NCBI GenBank assembly: GCA_019009955.1
Contig: CM032230.1
Coordinates: 22,153,501 to 22,217,500, forward strand
Direction: 5' to 3'
Origin: Riptortus pedestris
Taxonomy: Eukaryota; Arthropoda; Insecta; Hemiptera; Alydidae
Length of the DNA stretch: 64,000 nucleotides
The first letter of the stretch is position 1. Each line of letters starts with the position of its first letter. The notes under the pieces are model-generated. The model was given only the letters and a program-made list of their open reading frames with translations, was not told where the DNA came from and did not search any database. Positions 33,164 through 45,420 of this stretch are shown here, piece after piece. The position numbers and the translations under genes are program-made.

Positions 33164-33610
33164 CTATTTGCCTGTTAGCGCTCTAGAGGTCGTAATTTTT
33201 GTTTGATCTTTACCAAACTCGGAATTTAATCATTTTATGTAAAAAGAAAGATCATGTTCGTTAACGGCTGAAATCGGACCAGTGGGAGGGGGGGGGTTTA
33301 GAGGGGAGGATTTTCAAAAATTTGAAATATCTCTGTTACTATACGTCGGATCGGAAAATTGTATAGAAACAATCGTTTTGAAAATTAAATTTACTATAAA
33401 TACTGTTATATACATTTATTCTCTATCTAGAATATTAACGGAGATATTTGCATTTTTATTAAATTTGGGCCGATAACGGATTTTTGAATTTCCCGCCAAA
33501 AACTAGTTCGGCCCTTGGCCATAACTGTGCGGCTCTCGTATGGAGATTTCTCTATTGTATAACTTCACGAGGGAAATCTGCTTAGTTTACGCAGCCCCTG
33601 CGTGACCAAC
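32986..33610 (-). mobile_element. Mic-1 element, complete, type A arm
   Basis: It starts TTTTAGC then CTGATTTCCCTTAAGGGAAA (a partial duplication of the palindrome start), followed by right arm, (AT)n 33113-33159, CTCTAGAGGTCG, core with eight G at 33290-33297, type A arm, and left terminus ending CGTGACCAAC with TTTT. The 64-codon ORF over the G tract is not meaningful. Confidence 0.85.
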
Positions 33611-33749
33611 TTTTACTAATTAAAACTTTCATTTGTTGATTTAGCAACACTTGATAGATAAAATCTCTTTATCTGCCGATCCCACAACTAATCCATTGCT
33701 CTGTAAGCTGTAGAAGGGGTAGTTTGATACGGTGTTAATTCCGTTATTA

Positions 33750-33863
33750 ACATAGCATCTATTAAGGTCGTACTAAGAACACTATTTTTGAAGAATGTCC
33801 TCAAATTTCCACCAAGCCTAACCAGGAGATGACGTAAATGAGGACCGTTCAAATATCTTTTTT

Positions 33864-33946
<83 letters not shown>

Positions 33947-34412
33947 CTGTTAACTGTCTAGCAGTCCCAATTTTTGTTTTATCGTAAGCTAACTAGATAT
34001 TTTTAACGTCTTATTAAAACAAAAGATAAACTTGGTTAATGTCTGAAATCCGAGAAGTAAGAGGGGAAGTTTAGAGGAGGGAATTCCGAAAATAGTGAAT
34101 ATGTCTTATTATGCGTCGGATCGAAAAATGTTATAGAACCAACCTTATTGCAAATATAAAGTTATCTAAAAGTCATGAACGTTTTTTTCACTATCTTGAT
34201 TATTAGCATTATTTAGTTTTCGGTCTTCAGTAAACCCCCACAAACTACTCATGTCATATTAATAATCCGTTTATTTTTTGAAACACTTTATTTGAAGACA
34301 AAATACCAATTTTTTTACTATTCAACTTTAATTTTTTGAGATAAACGCGAAAGAGATACACGAGGGAAATCATCGGTGCTTAGTTAACGCAGCCCCTGGT
34401 GTGATGGAGTTT
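33750..34412 (-). mobile_element. Mic-1 copy with compound (CA)n(TA)n, D-arm type
   Basis: Right arm 33750-33862, (CA)n then (TA)n at 33868-33942, diverged core, D-arm end (GTAAACCCCCAC onward, 34232) with a large deletion, and a left terminus ending in GTGTGATGGAG near 34412. Confidence 0.7.
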
Positions 34413-35384
34413 TTTACAAGTATGATTCTCGATACTTGGTTGTATCGCACTAAGTTCTTTACCGCTTTTGGCAATTCCGTACTCTGACAAAATCAGAGTG
34501 AAATTATTAATCTCTTTAAAGTCCCCCCCAAAGGTCAGGTTGAGGCCCCTGTTTCCTTATAGGTGGTCGTCTTCCGAGTCAGTGGAATTCCCCTATCTTA
34601 ACGTTACAATGTAGAATCATCAAGATCATACTTTTGCTATCCGTTAGATGTGCAAGGGATGAGATTAACCAATTTTCTATTGTTTTTTTTTCTATTTACT
34701 TGTAATCCGTGTAACTCACCCATTTATCACCATTTCTAGATGCTTCTGAGGTAAGCTGTATTTGTGTATTTTTAATCATCTCAATTTTGTACGCTTGTTC
34801 ATTTCCCTTTATCTGGGCTTACCAGAGCACAACTTAATTTTTATTAACTTAATATTGTAAATTTATTCGAAAATTAGATTATCCATAGTTTTCTATATTA
34901 TGCAATTAATAAAATACAGTGTCACAAATTCCCGTGCAACCTCCCTTGATATCTGCAATCGTATTAATACAAGGACTTGGTGTGCCGTAATTGTGTTAGT
35001 TCAAAATAAATTAACTCTAAGAATGTTTTTAGAGTGAACATTTTTTGAATTCATTCAAGAATACGTTTTTTATTATTATTTGAAAATCTATTCCTTTCTC
35101 CGTAAACTTGCTTCAAAGATAAGTTTGGTGGCTAGTTTTATGCCGCAGCATTTCTCAATAAAAGTGGCCCCTCCAATAATGCGTCAAAAAATACAAAATA
35201 TAAAGACGTTTTAAAATTTTATTTTCTACAAGAATCCGTCATAAAAAGTGCGGCATTCCATGACAAATTCCAAAGTTATGGTCGCTGGAGAAGTACTGGA
35301 GAAAGTTATGAGGTTGAACAAGGCGTGAAAGGGTTCACAATTATAAAAAGCCGAGCCTAAGCCTTCCATTAAAACAATTGGAGT
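34413..35384. other. No gene seen
   Basis: Close to 1 kb of non-repetitive AT-rich DNA, one of the longest stretches without a recognised element. No coding signal. Confidence 0.4.
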
Positions 35385-35386
35385 AT

Positions 35387-35388
<2 letters not shown>

Positions 35389-35462
<74 letters not shown>
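35389..35462. repeat. (AT)n(GT)n compound microsatellite
   Basis: Pure (AT)n to about 35437 followed by (GT)n to 35462. It directly abuts the foldback element that follows. Confidence 0.95.
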
Positions 35463-35463
<1 letters not shown>

Positions 35464-35975
35464 GAATGTTTTCGACTAGGTTATATTTATGTATGATGTT
35501 ATTCTTTCTTGAAGTTTTGGTAAATGTTCGTGAAAAAAAATGTTTAGTTGGTGCTAATATTTTGAGAATATTTATTTTCTCTTCTTCAGGGCTGTAAAAA
35601 TTCAGGTACTACTTTATATTGCACATTTTTATTAAACTAGAGTGTAACAGATGGTGTTTGTTATTTCTACCTACCAATACTAGAAATCCTTAAAAACTAT
35701 TGTACATTATCTATTGCACTCCTGGTTACATTAGAAACACTGACCTTCCTTGACCTATTTACACTGAGCAGGGTCATACTCTTATGCCTTTGTATATCTA
35801 TTATGTATGTCTATAGTTTATCGTCTTGAGCTTGTTGAATTATATTATAATTATAATACTAGAGCTATTATATTATGTTACATCTATTATTGTTGTCATA
35901 TAAAAAATTTTCTACCAACATAGACCAAAACTCCAAGAAGCAATAACAACACCATACACACACACACACAAACAC
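35463..35975. mobile_element. Foldback/MITE-like element, second copy
   Basis: The left arm 35463-35625 (TGTTTTCGACTAGGTTATAT, AAGTTTTGGTAAATG, CTTCTTCAGGGCTGTAAAAA) is matched by a short, inverted right arm at 35900-35955 (CCAACATAGACCAAAACTCC). The loop carries TTGCACTCCTGGTTACATTA and TTCCTTGACC and matches the loop of the 44.8-kb copy in opposite orientation. (CA)n follows at 35953-35968. Confidence 0.65.
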
Positions 35976-36445
35976 AACTGGTGTGTCCTCTACTAAGTAT
36001 AATCGGTGGACTAAAGAAAAATGAGGAAACCTCACTAGATGATGTACCTAAAGAGAAGAACGTTAATAAAAAATGGAAGGCCTTGGAAATATTCGGCTTA
36101 TCTCTGAATCCCTACAGAATAAATATACATGCCTACAGAAACTTTAAGCATATACAGAACCGCATCAGAGAGGTTGTATAATCCTTAGCCATGGTGGGCA
36201 TCTAAGGCTGATGCTTAGAGCGGTTATGAAGAGGATTTTGGGAGGAAAGGGCTCGTTGTAGATGTGGAAAAAGCAATAACTCGCCCCAGCCCTATTGTCT
36301 ATTCGGAGCTGATTAAAACTTGTAAATGACTGTCGGAGTAATTTGGCCTGCTTGGGGCCCAATATTCGCCGCCACTAAATTAAGCACCTCATCCAAACTT
36401 TGCCACTTTTCGAGAGGGCTCCCAGAGGTCTGATAGACCGTATAA
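35976..36445. other. Unassigned, GC-richer patch
   Basis: A 66-codon ORF (35981-36181) and a GC-richer stretch to 36440 were examined. No family was recognised and no splice signals stand out. Confidence 0.3.
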
Positions 36446-36890
36446 GAATACGATTATTCGATAATCAAATGAGCTTCCGTAGTCGTTATATGGAAAATAT
36501 ACCTGAAGGAGATTGAGTATAACACATGAAGTCATGAACAATTAACAGGGGCGATAAACTTGAAAACGTGTAAAAAAAATATTAGGAAAAACTCGAGTTT
36601 AGTATATAAATTGAAAATAAAACTTCATTAGTTTAAGACAGATATAAGAATATTTATTGGAAATTCGCAGAAAAAAAATACGCTTATTAGATAATCAAAT
36701 AAGCGTCTACAAGTCGTTATCTGAAGAAGAATAAGTACAACAAAAAACGCTATAAATAGCTAAGAAAAGTGATAAACTAGAAAACGTGTAATAAGGTAAA
36801 AGTCCATTTTGGAGTATACAACAAAAATAAAATTATACTGATTTATTTTACTATTAGTGATTAGTGAACAGGAACTAACTAATAACGGAA
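36446..36890 (+). repeat. Diverged tandem duplication, about 225-bp unit
   Basis: Unit one (36446-36680) and unit two (36680-36890) share TACGMTTATTMGATAATCAAA, the motif GTCGTTATMTG, GTGATAAACTWGAAAACGTG-like strings and TTTRGTATAYAA in the same order. Confidence 0.7.
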
Positions 36891-37025
36891 GGAAATAGTT
36901 AAAAACGTAAAACGTCTGACAGTCAGGGTCTCTGTAACAACCAAACATGCTGAAATGGACACACTAGTAATTGGCTTGTCACCTTACAATATATTCTCGA
37001 AATTTGATGAGGAACAGCAGTTAGG

Positions 37026-37151
37026 TTTTAGCAGATTCCCTTAGGGGAAAATCAGCTATTGAGGTCGCACTCATGAAGCGATTTTTGAAATTTTTCTTCA
37101 ATTGTCCCATTGATTCTAATCAGGAGATGAGGAAAATGAGATCCGTTCAAA

Positions 37152-37225
<74 letters not shown>

Positions 37226-37786
37226 CACTTTATATATGTAACGTTTATTATATAAACATTTATTATACATGTAACGTGTATATATATATAAACCTTACAT
37301 AAACAATACTCTGCTATATAATAAAACCAATTTATTCGAAGCTTAAATACCCAATATTGTTTTTAAGAGACCTTTATGATACGAGATACATGCAAAATTG
37401 TTCTGGTGACTCCCACCCCTCACAGTCTTCTTGGACTACTAAAATTTGATTGATTGAGATAAAAATTATTCTGATTAATTATAAATTACATTACTAAATA
37501 TAGTAAATAGTTCATAATTTGACATATTAAATAAAATTAATATGCCAAATTATGAAATATCTCAGTAATTGTTTTTTCTTTCCGGTAAGATGTGGCAGCC
37601 ATCTGGCAGTTTACATGCCAAACACTCCTGTCCGGAAATTATTAACGTTTAGTGAAAGATTTCTTATTTACATTTGTATTTAGTTATTTAATATTCACGG
37701 TCTTGTGTCACCAGTATGCAGATTTATCTATCGTTAAAATTCAGGAGGCAAATCTCCGTAGCTTACGGAGCCCCTGCGTAATGGAG
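37026..37786 (-). mobile_element. Mic-1 element, both ends, D arm, core deleted
   Basis: TTTTAGCAGATTCCC at 37026, right arm, (TG)n then (AT)n at 37155-37220, a short TATAAACATTTATTATA region, then the D arm (TTACATAAACAATACTCTGC, 37298) to a left terminus ending GCGTAATGGAG at 37786 and TTTT. The usual core is missing between microsatellite and D arm. Confidence 0.8.
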
Positions 37787-37854
37787 TTTTATTGTATAGT
37801 AGTTTTATTATATAGCTAGACAATGAAAACCAATAATAGTTCACTAAATATTTG

Positions 37855-38320
37855 AGTTACGAGGAAATGATTGGTTCTATAATATTTTTTGATATAATTC
37901 AGAATAATGGTGATATTTGAAATTTCCTAATCCCCCTATACCTGGTCCGATCACAACTGTTAACTAATTAGAGTTGAATGAATCGGTTCAATATAGAGAA
38001 GGGTATAGATCAAATAAATATTCTCGAGTCAATTAAAAGCTGTTAATAACATGAACATTTGCATGTACCTGAAGCAATTAAAGTTCAATGAAAACTTTGG
38101 TATTTAAGCATCAAATAAAGCGATTCATGACATAACAGCTTATTGTTAATATGACATTAGGAGTGGAGGGGGCGTTTACTAAAGGCTGAAAATTAAAAGA
38201 TTACAGGAATCACATTTTCAATAATATTGGTTCTATACACGTTTGCAATCCGACTTATAATAGCGGAGATATTTTGAATTTTCGAAATTGCCCTCCTCTC
38301 CCTGGTCAAATTGCGCCATG
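37855..38320 (+). mobile_element. Two degenerate Mic-1 cores
   Basis: 37865-38010 (GATTGGTTCTATAATA, GGTGATATTTGAAATTTCC, CCTGGTCCGATCACAAC) and 38095-38320 (D-arm end GTGGAGGGGGCGTTTACTAA, then a core fragment to CCTGGTCAAATTGCGCC) follow the consensus order without termini. Confidence 0.5.
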
Positions 38321-38789
38321 AGTTGCCTCAATAGTAATTAATTTCCCATTCTGATAAAATCAACCAAAAACCAAACTTTTTAATCCATTCACATTATTAG
38401 GGGCTATCAGGAATGAATGTATTGTTGATAAAGAGTTATAAGTTGCATGATCCAGAAGGCAACAGGAGCTGTAGAAAAGCTCAGGTTAACTAAGTATTTC
38501 TGCAGCATGCATATCTAGTAGAGGACAGACTGATCCGAAATTAATCAATTGTCGTTACTACAATGGTAATTGGCTATTGGCCCTGATAAAAAAATAAATT
38601 AAACAATTAAAAATCAATTTTAATGAAACTAGAAGAAGAATAAAATATGGAAATTGTCGACAACACAAAAAAACAAAAACGTACCAAACAGACAATCAGA
38701 AGAAATTGAAAACCCTTCTGTTAAGCAACCGGCTGCATGACTATCACATTCGACATGGAAAATTTTATTTCTCCTGAACGAAGAGAGGA

Positions 38790-39590
38790 CTGTTTTGACT
38801 ATGGAATGAGAGTAGTTGCTATATGAGATTATCACCTAGAGAGTTTCGACTATGGAATCAGAGTAGTTGCAAGGCGAGATTGTCACCCAGATTTTGGCTT
38901 TGGAATCAGAGTAATTGGTAGGCGAGATCAACCAGACCGTTTTGGCTTTGGAATCGTTGCTAGACAAGATGTCACCTAGATAGTTCGACTATGGAATCTG
39001 AGTAGTTGCAAGGCGAGATTGTCAACCAGACAGTTTTGGCTTTGGAATCAGAGTAGTTGCTAGATGAGATTATCACCTAGAGAGTTTCGACTATTGAATC
39101 AGAGTGGTTGCAAGGCGAGATTGTCACCCAGACAGTTTTGGCTTTGGAATCGTTGCTAGACAAGATGTCACCTAGATAGTTCGACTATGGAATCTGAGTA
39201 GTTGCAAGGCGAGATTGTCAACCAGACAGTTTCGGGGCTTTGGAATGAGAGTAGTTGCTAGACGAGATGTCACCTAGAGAGTTACGACTATGGAATCAGA
39301 GTGGTCGCGCGGCGAGATTGTAACCCAGACAGTTTTGGCTTAGTAATCAGAGTAGTTGCTAGACGGGATGTCATCTAGACAGTTTCGACTACGGAATCGG
39401 AGTAGTTTCTAGGCAATATGTCACCCAGACAGCTTCGACTATGAAATCAGAGTTACTGTCATTACTTTGTGAACCAAATTTTTTCTGCTAGGCGAGATGT
39501 CCCCTAAGGAAGAAGGGAATTGTTTATGCGAGATTGTGAGTTTTGGACTATGGGAGGAGAGGTAGCTAGGCGAGGGTTGCCCATCAATAA
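38790..39590 (+). repeat. 51-bp minisatellite with dimer higher-order pattern
   Basis: About 13 copies of a 51-bp unit, for example from TTTCGACTATGGAATCAGAG, alternating between a form with CGACTATGG and a form with TGGCTTTGG. Fifty-one bases equal 17 codons, and in one + frame the units read FDYGIRVVARRDCHPDS and FGFGIRVVAR. Stops and single-base deletions in some units (GAGATGTCAC variants) break the frame. The array is more GC-rich than its surroundings, degrades after about 39460, and ends near 39590. No flanking coding sequence was found. Confidence 0.85.
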
Positions 39591-40289
39591 TGAAGAGAGA
39601 GAACATCTGGTCCCCCCCCCCCATAGGGCTCTCCTGATGGAATTTTATATAGCTCTCCAGACACAATCGTCTATTAGTCTTCGCCATGAGACGAATATCA
39701 CTATTTATTTAGGGCCTATCTCCCTTTAGACTGCCCAGCTTAGAATATAGGAATTGAAAAATGCCCACATTGGTGGGAGTAATTAATCACGAGAAAATTA
39801 TGATAATTAATCGACTTCCGCAACTTTTTTAGAAAAGGAAGAATGATGCGACATGATTCATGAGTCTTACCCATATGCATACATTTGCCAAATCATTAAC
39901 TTATTTTTTTCTGTTGGTAAAACCGATGGACGTGACTGATGTTTCGAGAAAAGTATAATACTTCTATGGCAATCCTCTAGACAATTAAGCAGGAAACCTT
40001 TCAATAAACGAAATCAAATTTCCATTTTTCTCGCAATATCTTAAAAGTAATAGAGTGCATACGTAGAAAGGAAATATTTGGAGAATTAGTTCCTTTTAAA
40101 TTTGGTTTTGGGGAATCAGATCCTTTAACTTTGTGTTTTTAGTATACCACATTTTTATTTTTAAAAAAAAGAAGAACGAATAATAAAACAGTCGAGAATT
40201 ACCATCTTACCAAGCAACATCTCTGTTAATTCTAGTTAAATTAATAGTAGTGAGCGTCGTATCTCCAGCGGGTAAACAGCAGAAAACAA

Positions 40290-41040
40290 ATTGGTCCTTC
40301 AAGCCGGATTACTACTTCTGATAGGATCTAGTATGGGTCAGAAAATATTAGCTTTACGAAGAATAGGAGAACCTCTCAAAATCTCAAGTGTATATATTCT
40401 GGAAAATATAGATAAAGAAGTACCTTCCTGTTGGTGTATAGGGACTAGAGGAACACGGAAGAAAGGAAAGATCTCCACCACACTTCACCCAGGCAACGAA
40501 GGAAAGTTCGGAGGACGATGCTATTAGTAATGGGATCATAAAGAGACCTATATTTTCCATTCTACTCTTGACATCACATGCCGCGACTAAGATGTAAAGG
40601 ATGTTTCGATAATACAATAATAGTTTTTAATTTAACAACAAAAAAAAAGGACCATCTAGCGTCAACGTTTTATAATAAGGCCTGTAGCGGTTATTTTAAA
40701 AACATATGTTTAATTGATATAAATCTCACTGCTTGGTTACCATTCAAACAATGTGTATGTCGCAAGTGACTCGTTCTTAAAACATTTTAAAAAGATAGTT
40801 AATGTGCCCGCTTTAATCATTGAACGGGTAGTGAACGTGAGTGCAACAAGTAGTCACCATAAGAATCTTAACCACACTCAGGGGCCCAAGCCGTGAGTAT
40901 ATTTTACATTCGAACGCTACAATCTGGGCGAGGTTATTACCGGACAAAAAGTTACGATTTACGTTCCATGTGTTTGGGTTTTTATTTTTGTAAATATAAA
41001 TATTTCGTTCTTGTATTATTAGTTAAGTTCGTCTCTAAAC
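40290..41040. other. Unassigned stretch between satellite unit and LINE
   Basis: Short ORFs at 40291-40527 and on the opposite strand were examined; neither shows a recognisable family or splice context. It may be upstream decayed LINE sequence. Confidence 0.3.
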
Positions 41041-41690
41041 ATAATAACTTAACAGGCCTATCAACAGTTCATTACTGACAATCACACACGTACATTCATT
41101 TACACCGATAGTTCTAAATATGATAACAAACGCGTTTCAGCCGTCATTCTTGAAAACACTATTCACATGTTTTGTCTTCCAAATAGCTCAAGTAACTACA
41201 CTGCTGAACTAGAAGCGATACATTTGGGACTCAAAGAAATTAACAATGCACCAAACAATAACGTCACATTATTTACGGGCTCATTGAGTTGTTTGCAAAA
41301 ACTCTTAGCGGGTTACACCTATAATCCCATCATAACGAATATAAAGGACACTCTTTATAACTTATAGTTAAAAAATAAGAAAGTCTTATTTTGGTTACCT
41401 GGGCATACGGGTATGGGGGAGAGCACAAAGATTGATACACAAGCCAAAATTGCAACAACCAAAAGGGACATCGACATAACTGAAATAATACTAACTGACG
41501 CACTACGTTACTACAAAAAGAAGATTGACCAAAACTGAGAACAACAATGTTATCTACAGATTGCAAATTAAGGGGAATCAAAAATACAACGGTGGAATGG
41601 TCATCAAGTAATCGAAGTTCAAGAAGAGAAGAGGTGGTTCTTGCTCGATTGTGACATACATGGCCATTCCTGTATAACACATTAATACCT
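41041..41690 (+). pseudogene. I-type LINE fragment: RNase H domain and downstream region
   Basis: An open frame from about 41090 reads TFIYTDSSKYDNKRVSAVI (first RNase H aspartate), then YTAELEAIHLGLKEI (glutamate). At the third catalytic position, usually TDSLS, it reads FTGSLSCLQKL, so the aspartate is lost. A TAG at about 41365 interrupts, then VLFWLPGHTGMGEST and KIDTQAK match the C-terminal RNase H motif with its aspartate. After a TGA where a conserved tryptophan is expected and a frameshift, EWSSSNRSSRREEVVLARL follows, the region downstream of RNase H in I-group LINEs. Reverse transcriptase and endonuclease are absent. The 3' part is shared with 6.7 kb. Dead. Confidence 0.8.
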
Positions 41691-42715
41691 TATGTGTGAA
41701 AGTACATATTTCGACACTTTATTATCATATTTAAAATAAGCACACATTTACAAACTTATTTAGTACCCAATCTCTTCTAATTTCCAGAGAAATATAGTCA
41801 TGAAGGTTTAATTCTGACACAATGTAATACCAAATATAATGCAAAATTACATTTTGTGCTACCTTGTGTGTACATTCGTATGTGTGAGGTGAGTAATAAA
41901 TTATTACTAATTATACTTTTATTAACATATAATTTTTCTACTTTTGTTTTTCGAACTTAACATTACGTTTTTTGTTCTTTATCAATTATTCATGTTTTGT
42001 TTCTGTTTCCATTTCATAACTTTCTGTGCTCTAATAATATAAAATTATTTTCTCTGTTTTAATAGTATTTATTTCCTATTTTATATTACACTAATGTTAT
42101 CACCTAGCAGCAGCTATGAATTTCAATTAAATATATCCAATAATTTGGAGTCATTTTTACCATTTGGTTTCTGTGATTGAGGATGTAAATAGCTACAAAT
42201 TGCGTGACACAAAATAAACAAATAAATAAATTGATAAATAAATGAAATTAAACCAGCTGTTTTTTAATATACCACACTTTTTAACAAAAATCATAAAACG
42301 CTTGAGAAATAACAACTGCCCAAGCAACATCTCTGTGAATTCTAGTTATTTTAATTGTAATTAATGTCTAGCTCTCGACATCAAAAGCTCAGGCAAAGAA
42401 GTGGATAATATTTGGTGGATTATTTCCTTTTACTAATCAGTTGATTTTAATTTTTATTAAATTAACCTAGGTGTTTTTGATATATACTACATGTTTTAAG
42501 AGAAAAAGAATAAAACGTATGAGAAATAGCAACATCTCTGTGAATTCTAATTAAATTTATTATAGTTAGTGGGCTAGCTCTCGACATTAAAAGCATCTAC
42601 TTACAGGTGGAGGACACTTGGTGAATTGTTGCCTTTTAGAAATCAGTTGATTTTAATTTTTATTAAATTAAACTAGCTGTTATTAATATACCACATGCTT
42701 TTTAACATAAAAATA

Positions 42716-42870
42716 TTTATTAACGTCCACGTTTTGCAAATAAAGCTAATTGGGACGGATTATCCACAGGTACCCTTTTCTAGCCAGGGTGGGACTAAAG
42801 ATTTTATTTAATGAATTCCGTCACTAAATAAATTCCTTTGCCCAATCGGGAATCGAAATCGCCACTCCCT
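42716..42870 (-). mobile_element. SINE inserted in the satellite array
   Basis: It starts TATTTATTAACGTCC, carries the SINE body and B box region (CGGGAATCGAAATCGCC), and stops inside the tRNA-like head. Flanks TTTTTAACATAAAAA and TTTTAAGAAAAATAA are a diverged target duplication of about 14 bp, and the neighbouring array units show the uninterrupted sequence. Confidence 0.82.
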
Positions 42871-43693
42871 TTTAAGAAAAATAATAAAATGCTTGAGAAA
42901 TAACAACTGACTAAGCAACATCTCTGTGAATTCCTGTTAAATTATTTTTATTAAAGTTAGTGTCTAGCTCACTACATCAGAAGCACTGATTTAGAGGTGG
43001 AGGATAATTGGCGAATTTTTCCCTTTTAGGAATCAGTTGATTTTAATTTTTATTAAATTAAACCAGATATTTTTTTGTATACTACTTGCTTTTTGGGAAA
43101 ACTAAATAAAACGCTTGAGAAATAGCAACTGACCATGCAAAATCTCTGTGATTTCTAGTTAAATTTATTATAGATATTTGGTAAATTTTTCCTTTTCGGA
43201 AATCAGTTGATTTTAATTTTTATTAAATGAAACCAGCTGCTTTTAATGTACCACAACTTCTTATAAAAAAGATTATAACTCTAGAGAAATAGCTATTGAC
43301 GAAGCAACATCACCGTTAATTCTAGTTAAATTATTATAGTTAGTGTCTAGCTCTCGTAGTCAGAAGATCAGACAACTATGTGGAGAATATTTGTTGGATT
43401 ATTTCCTTTTAAAAATCAGTTGATTTTAATATTTATTAAATTAAACCAGGTTTTTTTTTATGTACTACATGCTTTTCAAGAAAAAGAAAAAATCGCTTGA
43501 GAAATAGCAACTGACGAAGCAACATCTCTGTTAATTCCAGTTTTATTATTTTTATTGTAGTTAGTGTCTAGCTCTCGACATCAGAAACCCGGACTTGAGG
43601 TGAGGATATTTGGAGGATTATTTCCTTTATGAATCAGTTGAATTTAATTTTTATTAAATTAAACAAGCTGTTTTTTTATATATCGACTGTGTT

Positions 43694-43927
43694 GATCAGC
43701 AACCTCATGTCAAAAAAATAAAATAAATTCTGATTATTTTCATATTTACATTAATTGTACTGTTATTGGTGTTTCAAGGCTATATTCAAATTTATTTTAT
43801 ATTATATACCTGTACATTGAAATAATTGGATGAAATATATGAATATTTTCATTTACTGAATGATTTAATCAGTTTTTTAAGCCTCATGTGAAAGTAGTTT
43901 CTTTTTTACATACGAGGTTGCTGACCA
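43694..43927. mobile_element. MITE with TCAGCAACCTC inverted repeats, in the satellite array
   Basis: The left end TTGATCAGCAACCTCATGT and right end ACATACGAGGTTGCTGACCAA are inverted repeats of about 20 bp. The 190-bp interior is AT-rich and non-coding. It interrupts a satellite unit, whose sequence resumes with GTTGATATACTACATC. The target duplication was not resolved. Confidence 0.7.
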
Positions 43928-44052
43928 ATACTGTTGATATACTACATCATGCTTTATAAGTAAGAAACTCTTTTAATTCTAGTTGAATTATTTTTATGTT
44001 ACTTAGTGTCTAGCAGGTACACAGTCGAAAACATAAAAAAGTCGGAAAATAG

Positions 44053-44525
44053 AATAAGTCCGCCATGCAGGAGCTGCCTAAACCAAACAGATTTCCCAAG
44101 TGAACTATTACAATAGAGAAATCTGAATACAAGTAACAGTAGTAGTAACCATAAGAGTCTCAAAACCAATTCAACGGCAGCCGAACAGTTACTGAAACGG
44201 CCGAAGTAGGTTTCGGCGGAAGTCACTAATAGAACCGACATCAGCCGATCTCATCTCGTCCGCACTTACTTAATAAAATGCAGGGGATGCGTAAAATAAG
44301 CAAATTTCCCACAGAAAATTATACAATAGAGAAATCCCCATACGAGTGCCGAATAGTTACGGAAACGGCCGAACTAACTTTCGGAGGGAACGTTTAGAAG
44401 CGACCATAGGTCGTCCGTTACACTTAATAAAAATGCAAATATCTCGGTTAATATTCAAAATAGAAATAAATGCATATAACAATATTTATATTAAATTTAA
44501 TTTAACACAAGTCACCTCCCAATTC
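44053..44525 (+). mobile_element. Two fused Mic-1 left halves
   Basis: 44053-44283 is a left terminus with a type C arm (GATCTCATCTCGTCCGCACT) up to AATAAAATGCA. At that point a second terminus enters as GCAGGGGATGCG, so the fusion uses the shared GCA. The second copy has a type A-like arm and core up to about 44505 and stops before the C-rich tract. Confidence 0.75.
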
Positions 44526-44552
44526 ATACGTAGGGGTTCCAAAGGTATATAT

Positions 44553-44691
44553 CTTTAAGCAGATTCCCCTTAAGGGAAATCAGCTATTGAGGTCGTACTG
44601 GTGGCGGAATTATTAAAATTTTTCTTCAAACGTACATCGATCCTACCCAGATGACGAAAATGAGGTCTGTTCAAAACTGTGTATATATACA

Positions 44692-44740
<49 letters not shown>

Positions 44741-44745
44741 GTATA

Positions 44746-44798
<53 letters not shown>

Positions 44799-45420
44799 GG
44801 TGTGTTGTTCTTTTCGGAGCTTTGGCCAATGTTGGTGAAATGAATCTTAGTTTATGCCAATATTTCGAGAATTTTTATTTTCTCTTCTTCAGGGCTGTAA
44901 AAATTACATGTACTACATTATAATATTGCACATTGGTGTTATACATTGTTATAAAAGGTTCTTATATTATTTTACAATGGTTATTGCTATGCACTATTTT
45001 AATTATTGCTAATATAAATAATATAAGAACCACAGTACAACAATTATAATATAGTTTAACAAACAAATACACCATACTATAAATATATAAAACATACAAA
45101 AGGCTGTGACCCTGCTATGTAAACAAAACAAGGAAGGTTACTATAACCCTAGTCATAGTGCAATAAGAATGTATACTAGTCTATAAACATATTTAGTCTT
45201 GGTAAGTAATAATAAGAAAAACACACCCTTTTATAACAATCTATAACACCAATGTGCAATATTATAATGTAGTACATGTAATTTTTACAGCCCTGAGAAA
45301 GAGAAAATAAAAATTCTCGAAATATTGGCATAAACTAAGATTCATTTCACCAACATTGACCAAAGCTCCGAAAAGAACAACACACCACATATAAATACAA
45401 CCTGGTCGAAAACATCAGAT

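Larger units (their letters stand above)
32330..34170. repeat. Local segmental duplication enclosing a Mic-1 copy
   Basis: Two alignable blocks: about 32400-32910 and 33615-34170 both contain ATTAATCCATTG / ACTAATCCATTG, GTAAGCTRT, GGGTAGTTTGATMCGG, TTCCGTTRTTA and then a reverse Mic-1 right arm, microsatellite and core. In addition a 40-bp AATGAATAATAATGTTAAAA string occurs at 32332 and 32936. The complete Mic-1 at 32986-33610 lies between the blocks. Confidence 0.7.
40070..44030 (+). repeat. Satellite-like array, unit about 210 bp
   Basis: From about 42250 to 43690, six to seven units spaced about 207-216 bp (one shorter) contain CAGTTGATTTTAATTTTTAT, TATACCACA, CTTGAGAAATA, AAGCAACATCTCTGTGAATT and GTGTCTAGCTCTCG. 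A lone diverged unit lies at 40070-40290, a partial last unit at 43928-44030. Between the lone unit and the array are unassigned DNA and a LINE fragment. The array is interrupted by a SINE (42716-42870) and a MITE (43694-43927). Confidence 0.8.

Noticed and set aside
34920..35040. Possible short LTR from TGTCAC to GTGAACA
   Set aside because: It is only 120 bp, with no matching flank and no second copy.
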